NCBI RefSeq assembly: GCF_024343675.1
Contig: NZ_RJUD01000113.1
Location: 62,001 to 126,000, forward strand
Direction: 5' to 3'
Source of the DNA: Lacihabitans sp. CS3-21
GTDB lineage: Bacteria > Bacteroidota > Bacteroidia > Cytophagales > Spirosomataceae
Length of the DNA: 64,000 nt
Shown here: positions 28,801 to 38,340 of the stretch, piece by piece
Position numbering within the stretch: the first letter of the stretch is position 1
Layout of the letters: each line of letters opens with the position of its first letter
Translations under genes and position numbers: made by a program
Notes under the pieces: generated by a model
Database searches by the model: none
Seen by the model: only the letters and a program-made list of their open reading frames with translations
What the model was told of the DNA's origin: nothing

Positions 28801-31378
28801 GGCAGAAGATGACCAAGATGAGGTGTCAGCAATTGTTGATAGTACTGAACCTAATGTAAGTGCAGGCAACGATTTCACCATTACTTGTTTGTTAAATACC
28901 TCGGGACAACAAATTGGAGAGCCTACTGAACCTAACCATAGTTACACTTGGAGTCCTTCAGCGGGTTTGAGTTCGGGCAACATCTCGAATCCAATCGCAA
29001 ATCCAACTGCTACAACGGTTTATGTATTAACCAAAACAAACCTGGCCAATGGCTTTATAGCAGTAGATTCTGTAACTGTTACCGTTGAAACCACGGTCCC
29101 AATCGTATCAGCTGGACTTGATTTTACGAAAACTTGTGTTACAAATCCAACCGGTGCACTAATTGGAGAAGTCAATGATATTTCCAGTTCATATTTATGG
29201 AGTCCAACAAATGGCTTAACTGAGTCAACTATTTCAAATCCTTTGGCAAATCCGAGCGTCAGCACTACATATATTGTTACAAAAACTCATTTAAACAGTG
29301 GTTGTACGGCAATAGATAGTGTGACTGTAACCGTTGATACTGTTCCTCCAACACCTGCAATCTCTGGGACAGACACCTTAACTTGTGCTTTGACAACTGT
29401 TACCAGAACTGCATCGGGTGGTGTTTCTTACGCTTGGTCTAACGGACTTGGAAACAATGCAATTGCAAATATTTCAGCTCCTGGAACTTATACAGTAACT
29501 ATAACTGCTCTAAATGGTTGTACCGCAACTGCCACAACGGTTGTCAATCAAGACGGTTCATTACCAATTATTTCGATTTCTGGAATTGACACCCTTACTT
29601 GTGCAGAAACTTCGGTATCATTAACGGCCTCAGGAGGAGTATCATATGTTTGGTCAAATGGCTTAGGAACTAATCCATCGGCAAATATTACAAACCCAGG
29701 AATCTATTCAGTTTCAGTTACAGGCTCAAACGGATGCGTTTCTAACCAATCTTTCGAAATTATTCAAAATACTACACTCCCTTTGGTATCCATTGCTGGC
29801 ATTGACACCATAAGTGTTTTGAAAAGCAATGTTTTAAGAATAGCCAGTGGTGGTAATTCTTATCTGTGGTCAAATGGCTTGGGAACTAATGATTCTGTAA
29901 GTATTTCTATGCCAGGCATATACACTGTAATAGCCACCGGAATAAATGGCTGTACTGCTACGGATACTACTGAAGTAATAGAAGTACGATTCGGCTCAAT
30001 TTCAGGAAAAATATTTGATGATAAAGACTTTAATAATATCCAATCGAGCGGTGATTTGAACTTAGCTAATATTAAAATCTATCTTGTTGATAATTCTAAT
30101 GTAAAAATTGATTCAACAATTTCTAACGTTTCAGGAGAATATGCCTTTGATAGTTTAGTGAGCGGTGATTACAAAATACAATTTGTTAAACCTAATGGAA
30201 TGCATGCAAGTTTAAAAGATATTGGCACAGATGATAGCAAGGATTCTGATGCTGACCATATCACTGGATTAACAGATAATATTTTCATAAACAGCTCATT
30301 GCCAATCAATAACCCGCAGAGAACTTTCGTTAATAATGATGCAGGATTTGTGAATTATGACTCGGAAATTAATCTCACAAAAAGTGGAGATTTGGTCGGA
30401 AATGGTTTTGTAGGCGATATCATTACTTATAGTTTTACAGTGAGAAATAATGGAAATACTACGCTAAGAAATGTGTTTATAATCGACTCTTTAATTTCTG
30501 TTAACCCTATTGCCGTGTCGCCCGACTCACTAATCCCTGGACAAACCGGCGTTGCGATAGGTCAATATTTCCTAACTGCAAATGACGTTGCCAGTGGAAA
30601 GGTGATGAATTCGGCCATGGTTTATGGTACAGACCCACTTGAGAGTGTAGTTACAGATATTTCTGACAACGTGAATCCTTTCCAACCAGGCCCAAGCGAT
30701 TCTACCGAGGTAACTTTGCCAAAAGTTGACATTTTATTGTATGTAGAAGCGGCCAGCGAATGCATAAGACAAATTAACGATACGATTATGTATCGAATAA
30801 TAATTAGAAGAACAGATACATTAAATGTGACGGATATTGTTTCAGTAAAAGATAGTCTTGGTGCACATTTAGCATTTTTGTCAGCATCCGCTACCTCTGG
30901 AACGTACAATCCTGCCAGCCATATTTGGTCAAATGTTGACTTGTCAAATAACGACAATGATACGCTCACCATTATGGCGAGAGTTATGACCAATATGGGT
31001 GGACAAATGCCACTTACTGCTTGGATTTATTCATCAAACTATAACGACATGGATTCCACTCCAGGAAACAAGAATGTTGCTGAAGATGATTATGGTCAAT
31101 CATTAGTGGTGGTTCCCATCTCAATTTGTTCAACCAAAAACGAGCATGTTACCCTAACTGCACCGCTTGGGTATTCATCTTATCAATGGCAACTAAATGG
31201 CTCAGATTTAATTGGTGGAACTGGGCCAACTTACGCAGCAAATTTACCTGGAAACTATACGGTAATATTAAATGGCGTTCCTTGTTTAGCTGGCAATTGT
31301 TGCCCCATAGTTGTACAAGATACCTGTGAATGTAAAACTGAAATTTGCATTCCTTTAAAAATCACGAAAACAAAGTAA
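16826..31378 (+). CDS. Giant modular surface protein (SdrD-like, Ig-like, DUF11 repeats; 4850 aa)
   Basis: Secreted adhesin-like protein. Signal peptide residues 1-23 (ends SVFSQ). Order by approximate residue: SdrD B-like (26-155), Ig/PKD-like (155-243), 14 Ig-like repeats of about 88 aa with S-x-RCQ and GCNGP motifs (245-1488), cadherin-like domain (1491-1580), a 500-aa non-repetitive domain with [12 protein letters not shown] and WGDG (1585-2080), second cadherin-like (2086-2180), SdrD B-like, third cadherin-like (2461-2550), SdrD B-like, nine DUF11 repeats (2840-4005), two and then three Ig-like units, SdrD B-like (4391-4512), two DUF11-like units and a C-terminal Ig-like unit. Acidic loops ending each DUF11 repeat suggest calcium binding. 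No full type IX secretion C-terminal domain is recognisable; the tail reads [15 protein letters not shown]. One intact frame with no break. Role in adhesion or gliding is inferred. Confidence 0.93.
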   Translation: MKKIYFILITCYLIIISSSVFSQNKVGNYVWEDINANGIQDEPVSSGLNNVRVELYVPNSSLPDPTNDVLSTFVITANDSLGNPGFFEFSGLPDSDYYLVFRNPGGDFLVSPKSNSSSSNLIDSDGTNGLIGLEKVGITGIFQVVNSTIEYHLDQGFHHPCYTPISAIANSNSPVCFNSTLILSGSSTGGTTFSWSGPNGFTSNLQNPSLSNVNLTNGGIYTLTVTDGTACSATASTSVTISPQVETPIFGIGSSSVRCQPGGTVTFSASASNSTGITYSIDIPSLNAGNSINASTGEVTFIASWSGTTIITATAAGCNGPTSATHTVTINPVVASPIFSLGTNSTRCQGASTSTFVATASNSISIAYSLDAMSLTAGNNINSTSGAVTFTAAYTGTAIITATAQGCNGPTSSTHTITITPTVGTPIFGAGTSSIRCQGVGNITYTATASNSTSISYALNPASLTAGNTINSLTGEVSYAAGWSGTSIITATATGCNGPKTANHTVTITPTVGAPVFTAGISSTRCQGVATFTYSATSTNSTGLSFALDATSLSAGNTINSSTGAVTFLAGYSGISVITATSTGCNGPRTGTHTVTITPTVGTPVFALGSTSSRCQGAGTLTYSASATNSTAITYSINLLSSLAGNTINASTGAVTYVSTWAGTTTITASASGCNGPVSASHTVTIIPSVTTPVFALGSSSARCQGAGSTTYSATASNATGLTYTLDATSTLAGNTINSTTGEVSFAPTWSGTSTITATAAGCNGPKNAMHTVTTTASVGTPVFALGSTSTRCQANSSIIYSATASNSSGITYSLDAASLLAGNTINASNGRVSYTNGWIGDAIITATATGCNSSASASHIASSTASVETPIFNLGVSSVRCQGAETIIYLATATNSTSIVYSLNAASLSGGNTINSATGQVTFTASWTGTSTITATANGCNGPKTAIHTVTITPTVGSPTFALGLNSTRCQSAGSTVYSATATNNTGITYTLDANSLTGGNTINSITGQVTFANTWFGVSQITATATGCNGPKSTIHTVTIKQPVQAPVFSLGNSSVRCQNAGGVNYLATALNSTGIIYSLDATSLGAGNTINSSTGTVTFTNTWTGNSTVTATANGCFGPILAVHSVTTTPTVGTPVFALGNTSNRCIGAESILYSATASNNSGITYALDNTSLSGGNTINSTNGEVTFAPTWFGTSTITVTATGCNGPKSTTHTVITAQAVQTPIFALGLNSVRCQGAGTTSYTATAANSTGRVYSLDATSLSGGNSINSSTGSVTFSASWSGISIVTVTASGCYGPSQQTHTITTTPSVSSPIFGMGLTSVRCQGAGTVQYLATSTNQTSLTYSLDGLSIAGGNSIDANTGLVTYSAGWSGTTKITAVATGCNGPKSTIHTVTVTPTVGLPIFSLGATSVRCQGAITTLYAATSTNSTSISYALDGASLTFGNNINTSTGAITFLAGWTGTSTITATTNGCNGPRSSSHSMSTTYISAANDNAIGTQGSPVIIEVLNNDLGDTDPTKINIINQPSNGFIQIGTNGEITYLPNGNFYGNDQFTYSVCSSSSSGCCSEATVNVQIEESLNDPCSEATKSKTYYLPFPESTNFLRKALWSAGGGSFLTDSVRTVISIKIPYPGNIITFDHWEDGYESDITIPTQNSTEVWGDGILNNGKAPGYPTDIIPAGGYILIDNHFKYNPRNSTDFHFDGRDKILSSNDIAISKISGDAGMSTGSNNFDVQNIKSNVFDLNRFGKFFVIPFGEDNTLGSTAAFKYTGIFARASENNTVINLDYDADGTVDVSSPTLNEGEVWFYDGTSSTPGTATDINNANDIKSGAIITSTNNFGVDVVFGSLDNYGTRNIALLPGNFYGDVYYSPAHTTLSTAPVYAFFTNNLATSITIDWSSGTGATGSFALAGKSYGYLNLNQSEAYKFASRNGEAFTAVAVFDADADGRSFDWSFNMIPESRLSTFASVAWAPGSSNLSGNYNPVWVTAPTATTLYIKYDGNLASQTATISPCGMPYDIAVPITALQSYKILDPDNDQTGLSVFTCDGTKIAAIWGQNPNGAPAGSPGMDVGYVMEPRCLQQLIIANDDITDTEPNTPVIIAVQTNDYGFLCTPNPNSISTLGLLQPSNGTVTKNADGTLTYTPNNGFQGNDEFEYRLCSVEYPGICDVALVKIRISTCIANSNENLFRGKVFVESLPDDGTYNGESPAVGIKVDLYIDINCNGVVDIGEGITESTVSDISGNYTFSTKDGNNARDDFDPTPSYSGNDGGLLWNNNWTESSDDGVINTGDIRIMADASGSSNAIRLSGPVNGINRALTFNNTLSAVLKFSYRRQGLDRQGEGVNVLINGTTVFTLNDGLAVGTDVNYTNVYLPITAYDPNGVNTLQFITNGSTSTDDYFWIDNVELTFYKNPPVCYIAKVNTSNTNGAYIPAALNTQTASFVVLGVCDKDNFLGVLPKLIVSDDNAFTSVDENVVINVLQNDVIGKPDTSKVSFTGVTILPSNGTVSLNSNGSINYTPNQGFTGADQFEYRVCSSEDPQICDVALVNVTVSCASSPLINEISGSVYVDNNNNGVFSLGEIGLENSSVNLISDLNNNGIIDLGEPIIDSKMTNNSGYYSFIINPVTNSLNYLDQFNASITANQSNGTTNWTTSWIKIGDVGTFGQNNIQILSGNGLRIQSDANVVSGAFRSLNIAGAVSASLSLDYNEQNLDLQVNDYVDLQIASSSSPSSWTLLKRFTGADGNQSGSMTFDIGSYISPTTTIRFVSSGSSLMIPGDLVYFDNIRVNYSQPVASRYIVQLAQPIPTGYTLTNPSPSPTGYYTASFTGAGQGTCGNNFGLAVSDLEVLKTVDIANPFVGDTVIFNVKATNFGPTDATNVVVTDILPTGYNLVSVNSTKGTWVGASWNIGNMTNGDSEDLFITAKVIAPGGYLNTASISGDQPEQNLSNNQSSAAPVPVPIIDLSLTNQISNHSPNVGDVVTFTVDLSNGNLSPATNVVIKTIVPNGFNNIINISNGGTLSGNTITWNLANVPNNSNLTLSYQTNVAPSLVGTNYTTVAQVTAATEQDVDSTPNNGISTEDDQSSTTAIPLMADLRLTNQISNVLPTIGDAVTFTVTLNNDGPNSATDIAIKNVVANGFGTITNISNGGVLVGNTITWNLANLPNGTNQTFTYQATVLSPGSGITYANTAQVSASDQFDPDSSPNNNISTEDDQATVTATLQGADLSLTKQISDTTPNVGDIVTFTITLHNAGPDQATNVGIEDIIPNGYGNVTNINNSGILVGNTIRWTGITIANGANVVITYQATVNPAISGTNYKNVAQIVASDQFDPNSTPNNDIPTENDQAEVTSIPRVANLSLLKTVNNPTPQVGEIVTFTIDLNNTGPDAANNIVIRDTIQNGYSNITNISNSGILVGNILTWNIPSLANGDNLTLRYEVTVQSPFPGTYFTNIAQIIASEEFDPNSIPDNDNTLEDDQSQVTTIPKVSNLSITKQISNLYPQNGEIVTFTVTINNAGPNDGTNISVKDIVPNGYSNISNISGAGILTGSEINWNIDTLENGADTVFTYQVLVEQSGIGISHKNIVEIIGADQFDPNSIPNNHINSEDDQAEITAVPQQADLSLIKQVDNLNPNPGDVVTFSITLSNAGPNLATNILVQDLIPNGYSNINNISHSGTFVGSNLEWTILNLANGSSVVLSYQATVESPSSGVNFTNVAQVKAVDQFDPNSTPGNNNVTENDQSEVTIIPNVANLSLVKTIDNTTPNVEDMVTFTLTLHNDGPNTATNVSIEDIVPNGYSGITAISNSGVLVGSIINWNNLSVANGSDLILTYQASVNAPILGRSFTNIAQVTNSDQYDPNSTPSNDNSSEDDQSQVTAVPRIANLSLTKTINNSTPYVGDTVTFTITVNNAGPDVASNITIEDIIPNGYANIMNISNAGILLNDTLTWNMGTIASGGSQILTYHATVVAPIFGINYRNVAQVKYVDEYDPNSTPDNDNPAEDDQDEVSAIVDSTEPNVSAGNDFTITCLLNTSGQQIGEPTEPNHSYTWSPSAGLSSGNISNPIANPTATTVYVLTKTNLANGFIAVDSVTVTVETTVPIVSAGLDFTKTCVTNPTGALIGEVNDISSSYLWSPTNGLTESTISNPLANPSVSTTYIVTKTHLNSGCTAIDSVTVTVDTVPPTPAISGTDTLTCALTTVTRTASGGVSYAWSNGLGNNAIANISAPGTYTVTITALNGCTATATTVVNQDGSLPIISISGIDTLTCAETSVSLTASGGVSYVWSNGLGTNPSANITNPGIYSVSVTGSNGCVSNQSFEIIQNTTLPLVSIAGIDTISVLKSNVLRIASGGNSYLWSNGLGTNDSVSISMPGIYTVIATGINGCTATDTTEVIEVRFGSISGKIFDDKDFNNIQSSGDLNLANIKIYLVDNSNVKIDSTISNVSGEYAFDSLVSGDYKIQFVKPNGMHASLKDIGTDDSKDSDADHITGLTDNIFINSSLPINNPQRTFVNNDAGFVNYDSEINLTKSGDLVGNGFVGDIITYSFTVRNNGNTTLRNVFIIDSLISVNPIAVSPDSLIPGQTGVAIGQYFLTANDVASGKVMNSAMVYGTDPLESVVTDISDNVNPFQPGPSDSTEVTLPKVDILLYVEAASECIRQINDTIMYRIIIRRTDTLNVTDIVSVKDSLGAHLAFLSASATSGTYNPASHIWSNVDLSNNDNDTLTIMARVMTNMGGQMPLTAWIYSSNYNDMDSTPGNKNVAEDDYGQSLVVVPISICSTKNEHVTLTAPLGYSSYQWQLNGSDLIGGTGPTYAANLPGNYTVILNGVPCLAGNCCPIVVQDTCECKTEICIPLKITKTK
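17558..21290 (+). repeat. Fourteen tandem Ig-like repeats, about 267-bp period
   Basis: In-frame coding repeats. Each begins V-x-x-P-x-F, has an RCQ (RCI in copy 11) about 15 residues in, and ends near GCNGP followed by a TVT-like strand. The two cysteines per unit could pair. Copies vary freely at the DNA level although the protein pattern is kept, so the array is old or under selection against recombination. Confidence 0.92.
25345..28840 (+). repeat. Nine DUF11 repeats, about 390-bp period
   Basis: The last eight are regular units of about 131 residues: start (A/V)(D/N)LSLTK, then G(D/E)xVTFT, NAGP, VPNGY-like, ANVAQV-like, and an acidic end D-x-FDPNS-x-P-x-N with EDDQ. The first unit (from 25345) is shorter and lacks the acidic end. 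Confidence 0.92.
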
Positions 31379-31399
31379 ACTATAACCCAATAAACGCAG

Positions 31400-31430
31400 A
31401 CGTCCCTATTATAGGGGCGTTTTTTTTTGT
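31400..31430 (+). terminator. Terminator of the giant surface-protein gene
   Basis: ACGTCCCTA / TAGGGGCGT stem (one G-T pair), 3-nt loop, nine Ts. It begins 21 nt after the stop codon. Confidence 0.88.
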
Positions 31431-31475
31431 TTAATATTCTAAAGAACACTAATAATAAGTATATTAGAAATATAT

Positions 31476-32822
31476 CTATTTGATTTTCAAATACTCTTTG
31501 AAATATAATGTAGGATAAATAAAAAATAGAATAAGCCCCGAATGAAGATAAATGGAGAGCGTATTTACCAGCAATTCGATTTTACCTGAAAGTTCGATTT
31601 TAGGAACCAAATAGATAGAAACAACCGGCAATAAAACTATCAAAATACCCAATAAAACTTTGTGAAAAACATTACTTTTGATACTCAACAAAATTCCAAT
31701 GGCTGAAAAAACGGGTAACAAAACCTGAGAAATCATTAGGCCAAGCTTAAGGTCCTTCTCGGTAGTCGGAATATTTACAATATTTTTAAAGTAACATACC
31801 ACAGCATAAGAAACCAAAATACAAGCCACCACACTTACCAATATTTTTTTTGAAAATCCTAAATTAATGGCTTTTTTAGAAACACTAAAAGGCACCAAAA
31901 CCGTTATTAACAAGGCCAAAAAATCTAAAAACGGCACAAAAAAGAAGAAAAACAACCAATTAGACTGTCCTACTTTTTGATAAAAATATAAAGTAATGTA
32001 CTTTCTAAAATAAATGCTGGTTATACTCAAAAAACCAAAAAAGCCCAAAGCGTTTAAAACCAAACCAATTTTATTGCTAAAAAGTGGAACGGAATTATTG
32101 CCCACCATGGCAATCAGAAGCGAGCCAACCATCCAATAGATTAAAGTCTTAAATAAAAATACAACCAAAATCAAAAATCCCTTTTTTATGGGTAACTCCA
32201 CATAAAATCTCCACGATTTGTATGCAAAAAACTGGTGATTTATTTCGTAAAAAAGTATAACGATTGCTGCCCAAAAACTCGTTTTTATAAAAGCCAAACC
32301 AAAGTCTAAAAATATCCCATTTCCAATATTTTGTTCCAAAAGTCCTTTACCAAAAAAGACTCTCATAAAAGATAAATTTCCTGTAAAACCATTGGCTATT
32401 TCAAGGTTTATCAAAGGCAATATCCCCATCAAGATGGGTAGAAAAATGAGCTTGGGGGATTTTTTAAAAACTATAAAAAGAAAAAATGGAATAAAATACA
32501 AAACCGTAGAGACCAACAAATTGTCGTAATCGAGTCGAAGTATTGGCGAATTTATAAAAAAAGGTATCGAAGTAAAAATGATAGTCAAAAATGCTAAAAA
32601 AGCAGTTTTTATCCTGTCTTCTAATGTGTTTCTAAAAATAAACCAAAAAACCAACCAATCAAAAACATTAAAAGCGGTGTAAAAAGAAGCACTTTGCAAA
32701 CTTGGCCATAATGCGACATCCTGGGATTTTAACAAATAATCAAAAAGGATATTTTTCAAAAAAACACCCAAAATCAAAGCAAAAAAAGTCTTTAGGCTTA
32801 AAAATTTATTTCCTAAACTCAT
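31476..32822 (-). CDS. Polytopic membrane protein of unknown function
   Basis: 448-aa integral membrane protein with about 11-12 hydrophobic segments spread over the whole length and short loops rich in Lys, Asn and Phe. No transporter, glycosyltransferase or sensor motif is recognisable. It is convergent with the giant surface-protein gene and follows the LacI-type regulator gene on the same strand after a 27-nt gap, so it might be read through from that gene. The AT-rich, Lys/Phe/Ile-heavy composition is as expected for a membrane protein in this genome. Confidence 0.75.
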   Translation of the reverse strand: MSLGNKFLSLKTFFALILGVFLKNILFDYLLKSQDVALWPSLQSASFYTAFNVFDWLVFWFIFRNTLEDRIKTAFLAFLTIIFTSIPFFINSPILRLDYDNLLVSTVLYFIPFFLFIVFKKSPKLIFLPILMGILPLINLEIANGFTGNLSFMRVFFGKGLLEQNIGNGIFLDFGLAFIKTSFWAAIVILFYEINHQFFAYKSWRFYVELPIKKGFLILVVFLFKTLIYWMVGSLLIAMVGNNSVPLFSNKIGLVLNALGFFGFLSITSIYFRKYITLYFYQKVGQSNWLFFFFFVPFLDFLALLITVLVPFSVSKKAINLGFSKKILVSVVACILVSYAVVCYFKNIVNIPTTEKDLKLGLMISQVLLPVFSAIGILLSIKSNVFHKVLLGILIVLLPVVSIYLVPKIELSGKIELLVNTLSIYLHSGLILFFIYPTLYFKEYLKIK

Positions 32823-32849
32823 ATAATAATTATAAAAAAAGCAAATATA

Positions 32850-33845
32850 CTAGCTAATTTTCAAATACGTTTCAAGTACAATTTTTTCAAAATCTTTGAC
32901 CTTTCGCTTGCTTTCGAGTTGATCTAATAGAATTTTGGCGGCTCTTGTGCCCATTTCATACGCAGGTTGCACCACAGTAGAAAGTTTCGGAGAAAACAAA
33001 TGCGATACATTGAGATTGGTAAATCCAAAAAACTCAGTTTCGGCGGAAAGCTCGTTTTTACGGTTTTGATAGGCCTCATAACAATGCAATGCAAGTCGGT
33101 CACTACAGGTAAAAAACGCATCGGGATTTTGATAATTCATAATTTCGTTAACCGCAGCTTTGGCCTCCTCAGGATCAAAACCGCAATGTTTAATTAATTG
33201 ATTATCAACCTCAATACCATGCTTTTCCAATGCTTTTTTGTAACCCTCCAATCGCTCCTTAGTAATTGACAATGTCAAAGGGCTTGTGATATGGGCAATC
33301 CGCTTTTTACCTTGCTTTATTAAATATTCAGTGGCTGCAAAAGCTCCCAAAAAATTATCTGCCACCACTTTGTGGAACCCCTCTGAATCTGGTACTCTAT
33401 CAAAAAACACTACGGCAAAATTACTTTCACTATACTCCAAAATATGCTCAATATCCATTGTTTTGCCGGAAAGCGAAATCAAAATCCCATCCACTCTTCT
33501 TTCAAATAAATGTCTAAGATTTTCCTTTTCTCGCTCTAAGGACTCATGACTTTGGCAAATTACCACATGATAACCTCGGCTGTAAGCTTCGTCTTCGATT
33601 CCATTGATGGCCTGTGAGAAAAAATTATTGGCAATTTCTGGCACAATTACACCTATGGCTCTGCTCTTGTTGTCTTTTAAACTTAGTGCTATCGGATTGG
33701 GCCTGTAATTGACCTTTTTGGCATATTCTGCTACCAATATCTTGGTTTTTTCATTAATTTCGTAACTATCCCTCAATGCTCTCGACACAGTTGAAGTGGA
33801 GAGATTTAAAGCTTTTGCTATGTCTTTGAGGGTTACTACTTCCAA
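32850..33845 (-). CDS. LacI-family transcriptional regulator
   Basis: 331-aa repressor. The HTH is at residues 4-23 (VTLKDIAKALNLSTSTVSRAL), followed by the hinge (YRPNPIALSLK) and a periplasmic-binding-like sugar domain (IGVIVPEIANNFFSQAINGIEDEA). It is divergent from kduD across a 235-nt gap containing a perfect 16-bp palindrome, so control of kduD-kduI by an intermediate of uronate breakdown is likely. The effector cannot be read from the sequence. Confidence 0.92.
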   Translation of the reverse strand: MEVVTLKDIAKALNLSTSTVSRALRDSYEINEKTKILVAEYAKKVNYRPNPIALSLKDNKSRAIGVIVPEIANNFFSQAINGIEDEAYSRGYHVVICQSHESLEREKENLRHLFERRVDGILISLSGKTMDIEHILEYSESNFAVVFFDRVPDSEGFHKVVADNFLGAFAATEYLIKQGKKRIAHITSPLTLSITKERLEGYKKALEKHGIEVDNQLIKHCGFDPEEAKAAVNEIMNYQNPDAFFTCSDRLALHCYEAYQNRKNELSAETEFFGFTNLNVSHLFSPKLSTVVQPAYEMGTRAAKILLDQLESKRKVKDFEKIVLETYLKIS

Positions 33846-33930
33846 TTTTAGAATAATTTGAATCGAAAATTACCAAAAAAACATGCACTTTCAAAATATA
33901 AGCAACAAGTTCGAATGCCCTCAAAAATTC

Positions 33931-33946
33931 TTATTTGATCAAATAA
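33931..33946. promoter_or_regulatory. Perfect palindrome between the LacI-type gene and kduD
   Basis: TTATTTGATCAAATAA is a perfect 16-bp palindrome, 85 nt upstream of the regulator gene and 134 nt upstream of kduD. Symmetry with a central GATC-containing core is typical of regulator sites; LacI-family operators usually have a central CG, so assignment to this regulator is uncertain. Confidence 0.5.
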
Positions 33947-34080
33947 AACAAATTGTTCCATGCGTCTTAGCGACTTTGCGGTATTATAAAAATCCTGAAA
34001 ACGATTGCATAAATTAATGGAAACCAATGTTTGTATTCGAAGATAATCCTTGGTAATCTTACAAAATATTTAGAAAAAAG

Positions 34081-34842
34081 ATGATTAAAATAAGTTTAGA
34101 GGGCAAAACTGCATTGGTAACGGGCTGCAACAAAGGAATTGGCAAAGCCATGGCCGAAGGATTGGCCGAAGCTGGGGCTGACATTATTGGAGTTTCGGCC
34201 ACCATGCCTTCTGAAGGAAGCGAAATTCAGATATTTGTAGAATCTTTGGGTAGGAAATTTTATCCTTTTCAAGCAGATTTTTCAGATAGAAAATCAATCT
34301 ATTCATTTCTTGAAAAAGCCAAATCAGCCCACACAAAAATCGATATTTTGGTGAACAATGCTGGCACTATTATGCGTAATCCTGCCGCCGAACATTCTGA
34401 TGAATATTGGGATAGAGTAATGGCCATAAACCTTGATGCTCAATTTATTATTACGAGAGAAATAGGCAAAAAAATGATAGTAAACGGCTCTGGAAAAATT
34501 ATTTTCACGGCTTCTTTACTTACTTTTCAAGGTGGCATAAACGTGCCTGGATATGCTGCCAGCAAAGGAGCAATCGGCAGTTTAGTAAAGGCTTTTGCCA
34601 ATGAGTGGGCATCGAAAGGCATAAACGTAAATGGTATAGCCCCTGGATATATTGCAACCGATAACACAGAAGCACTAAGAGCTGACCCCGAACGAAGTGC
34701 ATCTATTCTTGGGCGAATTCCGTCAGGAAGATGGGGCGAACCTGAAGATTTTAAAGGCCCAACTGTTTTCTTAGCCTCCGAAATGTCTAACTACGTGCAA
34801 GGCACTATTTTGACAGTCGATGGCGGTTGGATGGGAAGATGA
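34081..34842 (+). CDS. kduD: KduD, 2-dehydro-3-deoxy-D-gluconate 5-dehydrogenase
   Basis: Short-chain dehydrogenase, 253 aa (normal), that reduces 2,5-diketo-3-deoxygluconate to 2-keto-3-deoxygluconate, the second step after KduI in breakdown of unsaturated galacturonate. NAD-binding loop VTGCNKGIGKAMA is near residue 13, NNAG at about 92, catalytic Ser in TASLLTF and the YAASKG Tyr/Lys pair follow. C-terminal TVDGGWMGR is characteristic of KduD. kduI lies 127 nt downstream. SDR members are numerous; the KduD assignment rests mainly on the kduI neighbour and the C-terminus. Confidence 0.93.
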   Translation: MIKISLEGKTALVTGCNKGIGKAMAEGLAEAGADIIGVSATMPSEGSEIQIFVESLGRKFYPFQADFSDRKSIYSFLEKAKSAHTKIDILVNNAGTIMRNPAAEHSDEYWDRVMAINLDAQFIITREIGKKMIVNGSGKIIFTASLLTFQGGINVPGYAASKGAIGSLVKAFANEWASKGINVNGIAPGYIATDNTEALRADPERSASILGRIPSGRWGEPEDFKGPTVFLASEMSNYVQGTILTVDGGWMGR

Positions 34843-34969
34843 TTCTAATTTGTTAATGGAACAATTATTTAATTTCAAGAAATTGCTTGTTTCACAAATT
34901 AACATATCAAATATCATCAAATTGCCCAATTAGCCAATTAACACATTAATAATTAACTCATTAAAAAAA

Positions 34970-35800
34970 ATGAATTCAAGATACGAAAGTAACCCAAGAG
35001 AAGTAGAAAGAATGAATACGGCTGAACTGAGAGAAAACTTCTTGGTAGAGTCTTTATTCGCAGATGACGAGATAAAACTCACTTACACGCATTATGACAG
35101 ATTGGTTTTGGGCGGTATAAAACCCGTTTCTGAAAAACTAGCCTTAGGAACTTATGATGACTTGAAAAGTGAGTTTTTCTTGGAAAGAAGAGAAATAGGA
35201 ATTATAAATGTAGCTGGCGATGGACAAGTTGAAGCAGACGGCGAGGTGTTTTCGGTCGAAAAACTAAGTTGTCTTTATCTTAGGAAAGGAACAAAACAAG
35301 TAACTTTTTCATCCAAAGATGCCGCTAATCCAGCCTGTTTCTTTATCCTTTCAGCACCTGCACACCAAACCTATGCCAATAAACTTTTCACCAAAGAAGA
35401 CGCATCACCTGTAACCTTAGGAGCACCTGAAACTTCAAATCACCGTACCATATACAAATATATTCACAACGACGGCATCATGAGTTGTCAATTGGTGATG
35501 GGTCTTACTGTCCTCAAAACAGGCAGCATCTGGAATACCATGCCACCTCATGTACACAACCGCCGTAGCGAGGTTTATTGCTATTTTGATGTACCTGAAA
35601 ACCAAGGCGTAATGCACTTTATGGGCAAGCCAGACCAAACCCGCCACATGTGGGTGCAAAATCATCAAGCCATCATTTCGCCTCCTTGGAGTATACATGC
35701 AGGTGGTGGATCGGCCAATTATTCGTTTATCTGGGGCATGGCGGGAGAAAACAAGGACTTTACCGATATGGATTTCGTGAACTTGAACGAACTGAGATAA
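34970..35800 (+). CDS. kduI: KduI, 5-keto-4-deoxyuronate isomerase
   Basis: Cupin-type zinc isomerase (276 aa, typical) that turns 5-keto-4-deoxyuronate, the open-chain product of unsaturated galacturonate, into 2,5-diketo-3-deoxygluconate. Zinc ligands are visible in PPHVHNRRSEVYCYF and in SPPWSIHAGGG. The N-terminus MNSRYESNPREVERMNTAELRENF is characteristic. Cytoplasmic. Together with kduD it shows that the organism handles 4,5-unsaturated uronates produced by lyases or by GH105/GH88 enzymes, one of which is encoded at the right edge. Confidence 0.96.
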   Translation: MNSRYESNPREVERMNTAELRENFLVESLFADDEIKLTYTHYDRLVLGGIKPVSEKLALGTYDDLKSEFFLERREIGIINVAGDGQVEADGEVFSVEKLSCLYLRKGTKQVTFSSKDAANPACFFILSAPAHQTYANKLFTKEDASPVTLGAPETSNHRTIYKYIHNDGIMSCQLVMGLTVLKTGSIWNTMPPHVHNRRSEVYCYFDVPENQGVMHFMGKPDQTRHMWVQNHQAIISPPWSIHAGGGSANYSFIWGMAGENKDFTDMDFVNLNELR

Positions 35801-35817
35801 TTACAACAAAACCTAAC

Positions 35818-35852
35818 AACACCTCAATGGCAAAAGCATTGGGGTGTTTTGC
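35818..35852 (+). terminator. Hairpin after kduI (terminator or processing site)
   Basis: 12-bp stem AACACCTCAATG / CATTGGGGTGTT with one G-T pair and a 7-nt loop, followed by a short T stretch. It lies between kduI and the next gene and overlaps a possible upstream start at 35844, which supports the later ATG at 35865. Confidence 0.6.
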
Positions 35853-35864
35853 TTCAAACCCATT

Positions 35865-38201
35865 ATGAAAAAATACCTTTTCCTTTTTAGTCTTTTAGCC
35901 TTTGGCTTCAATTTCCCCAATGAAAAAGTAAGAGTATTTATGATTGGCGACTCCACCATGGCCAACAAAAAACCTTATGATGCACCCGAAACTGGCTGGG
36001 GACAAGTTTTTCATGAGCTTTTTACCGATGCCGTATTAATTCAAAACCACGCATTGAATGGCAGAAGCTCCAAAAGTTTTAGAAATGAAGGACATTGGGC
36101 AAAGGTACATGAACAATTACAAAAAGGCGATTATGTTTTTATACAGTTTGGGCATAACGACCAAAAAATATCAGACACCACCAAATTTGCAGACCCACAA
36201 GTAGCCTACAGAGCCAATTTACAAAAATATATAGACGAGATAAAAGCAAAAGGAGCTATTCCCATTCTACTAACTCCCATGGTGAGAAGGAAATTTGACG
36301 AAGAACATAAATTTGTCGACCAGCATGGTGAATACCCACAAGTAGCAAAAGAGGTGGCCAAAAAGAACCAAGTGGAACTGATTGACATGCATTCTTTGAG
36401 CCAAAAACTTATCGAAAACCAAGGAGAAGAAGCCTCTAAAGATATATTTTTGCATTATGCGGGCGGTATTTTTTCAAAATTCTCCAACGGCATAGTGGAC
36501 AATACACATCTTTCTCCATATGGTGCAAGGCTAATGGCTTCGCTTGTAGCCGAAGATTTAGTTACGCAATCGCTGCCTCTTAGAAATTGGCTAAAAAAGT
36601 CAGTTTATCCCAACACCTTGGAGTACCAATTACCAAAAATAAATATACCAACGTTTAAAAAAGATACATTTGACATAACCAGATATGGAGCAAAAGGCGA
36701 AGGCCTTTTTCTAAATACCAAAGCCATCCAACAAGCGGTAGATATCGCAGCTGAAAAAGGTGGCGGTACAGTTTTAATTCCATCAGGATTGTGGATTACA
36801 GGCCCCATTTTGCTTAAAAGTAATATCAACTTACACTTAGCAGCAGGAGCAGTTTTACAGTTTAGCGACAACCGCGATGACTATCCAATCGTGGAAACCA
36901 CTTGGGAAGGAAATACCGCATATCGTTGTCAAGCTCCCATTTGGGGAGTAAACCTCACCAATGTGGCCATCACAGGCCGCGGAACCATGGACGGAGCCGG
37001 CCAAGTATGGAAACAAGTAAAAAAATCAAAACTTACAGACACGCAGTGGAAAAACTTAGTAGCATCTGGCGGAGTATTAAACGACAAAAAAGATACTTGG
37101 TACCCTACTGAAACCTCAAAATATGGCAATGAAAACATGGGATGGACCAACAAAAAAACTGAGGGAAAAACACTAGAAGATTATAAAAAAATCAGAGATT
37201 TCCTTAGACCAAATTTTATAAGTTTGTCGGGTTGTAGAAATGTACTGATCGAAGGCAATACATTTTTAAATTCTCCTGCATGGACCTTACATCCCCTTCT
37301 TTGTGAGCACATTACGATACGAAACGTGAACGTGAAAAATCCTTGGTTTGGCCAAAACAATGATGCCCTGGATTTAGAATCATGCTCAAATGGCATCGTT
37401 GAAAATAGTACTTTCGACACAGGTGATGATGCCATTTGTATAAAGTCTGGCAGAGACGAAGAAGGTCGTAAACGTGGCAAACCAACTCAAAATATCATTG
37501 TAAGAAACAACACCGTTTTCCATGCACATGGGGGTTTTGTGATTGGCAGCGAAATGTCTGGTGGAGTAAAAAACTTGTTTGTAAACAACAACAATTTCCT
37601 CGGAACCGACATCGGCCTTCGTTTCAAAACAGCCCGTGGGCGTGGTGGAGTGGTAGAGAAAATTTACATATCTGATATAAATATGAACAATATCCCTGGC
37701 GAAGCCATATTATTTGACATGTATTATATGGCCAAAGATCCTGTACCGCTGGATGGTGATGACACTACTTTACCCGAAATCAAAGCCGAAAAACTCGACG
37801 AAAGCACGCCCTCATTTAAGTCATTTTTTATTGAAAATGTAAACTGTAAAGGTGCCGAAACCGCCATTATGCTCAGAGGGTTACCTGAAATGAACATCAA
37901 AGACATCAGCATCAAAAACTCAAATTTCACTTCTAATAAAGGCTTAATTTGTATCGAGGCCGAGAATATTAGCTTTGAAAATATTGGTATCTTTTCAAAA
38001 AACACCACCGTTGGCCAAATTCAAAACAGTAAGAATATTAGTTTTAACCATATCACCTTCTCACCCAAATCCGAAACTTTATTCGAAATTTCAGGCGAAA
38101 GAAACCGAAACTTAACGTTGGTTAACACCTTAAAATCGAACCTCAAAGAAGTGACAACATTTAAAGCCAAAGCTGATAAGAAGGTTTTTAGAATGAAGTA
38201 G
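35865..38201 (+). CDS. Fused SGNH rhamnogalacturonan acetylesterase - GH28 pectinase
   Basis: 778-aa exported enzyme with two catalytic parts. Signal peptide about residues 1-18. The SGNH esterase (20-250) has GDST (Ser30), GHND (about 97-100) and DNTHLSPYG (Asp212, His215), as in rhamnogalacturonan acetylesterases. From about residue 265 a GH28 beta-helix follows, with NNDALDLESC, TGDDAICIKSGRDEEGR (catalytic Asp pair), HAHGGFVIGSE and RFKTARGRGG. It should deacetylate and hydrolyse pectic chains in one polypeptide. A frame-open start at 35844 is rejected because it lies inside the hairpin and adds residues before a good signal peptide. Unfused homologues occur at 58892 and 59970. Confidence 0.93.
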   Translation: MKKYLFLFSLLAFGFNFPNEKVRVFMIGDSTMANKKPYDAPETGWGQVFHELFTDAVLIQNHALNGRSSKSFRNEGHWAKVHEQLQKGDYVFIQFGHNDQKISDTTKFADPQVAYRANLQKYIDEIKAKGAIPILLTPMVRRKFDEEHKFVDQHGEYPQVAKEVAKKNQVELIDMHSLSQKLIENQGEEASKDIFLHYAGGIFSKFSNGIVDNTHLSPYGARLMASLVAEDLVTQSLPLRNWLKKSVYPNTLEYQLPKINIPTFKKDTFDITRYGAKGEGLFLNTKAIQQAVDIAAEKGGGTVLIPSGLWITGPILLKSNINLHLAAGAVLQFSDNRDDYPIVETTWEGNTAYRCQAPIWGVNLTNVAITGRGTMDGAGQVWKQVKKSKLTDTQWKNLVASGGVLNDKKDTWYPTETSKYGNENMGWTNKKTEGKTLEDYKKIRDFLRPNFISLSGCRNVLIEGNTFLNSPAWTLHPLLCEHITIRNVNVKNPWFGQNNDALDLESCSNGIVENSTFDTGDDAICIKSGRDEEGRKRGKPTQNIIVRNNTVFHAHGGFVIGSEMSGGVKNLFVNNNNFLGTDIGLRFKTARGRGGVVEKIYISDINMNNIPGEAILFDMYYMAKDPVPLDGDDTTLPEIKAEKLDESTPSFKSFFIENVNCKGAETAIMLRGLPEMNIKDISIKNSNFTSNKGLICIEAENISFENIGIFSKNTTVGQIQNSKNISFNHITFSPKSETLFEISGERNRNLTLVNTLKSNLKEVTTFKAKADKKVFRMK

Positions 38202-38213
38202 GAAATTAGTTTT

Positions 38214-38257
38214 TTTAAAACACCCAGTTTCTTTTTTGAAACTGAATGTTTTTTTGT
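38214..38257 (+). terminator. Terminator of the esterase-GH28 gene
   Basis: CAGTTTC / GAAACTG stem with a six-T loop, extended by flanking AACA/TGTT pairs and followed by seven Ts. Confidence 0.7.
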
Positions 38258-38340
38258 TTGAACGATAATACACCCAAGGATTTTTTCAACTATTTTGAAA
38301 TTATCTGTATCTTTATTTGCAATTCAACTATAAATAAAAA

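Noticed and set aside
33950-33985. TCTTAGCGACTTTGCGG stretch as a regulatory site
   Set aside because: Such CTTTGCG-type phrases are scattered through Bacteroidota intergenic DNA, and no symmetry or second copy is seen here.
35844-35864. Upstream start for the esterase-GH28 fusion
   Set aside because: It lies within a stable hairpin and puts extra residues before a typical signal peptide at 35865.
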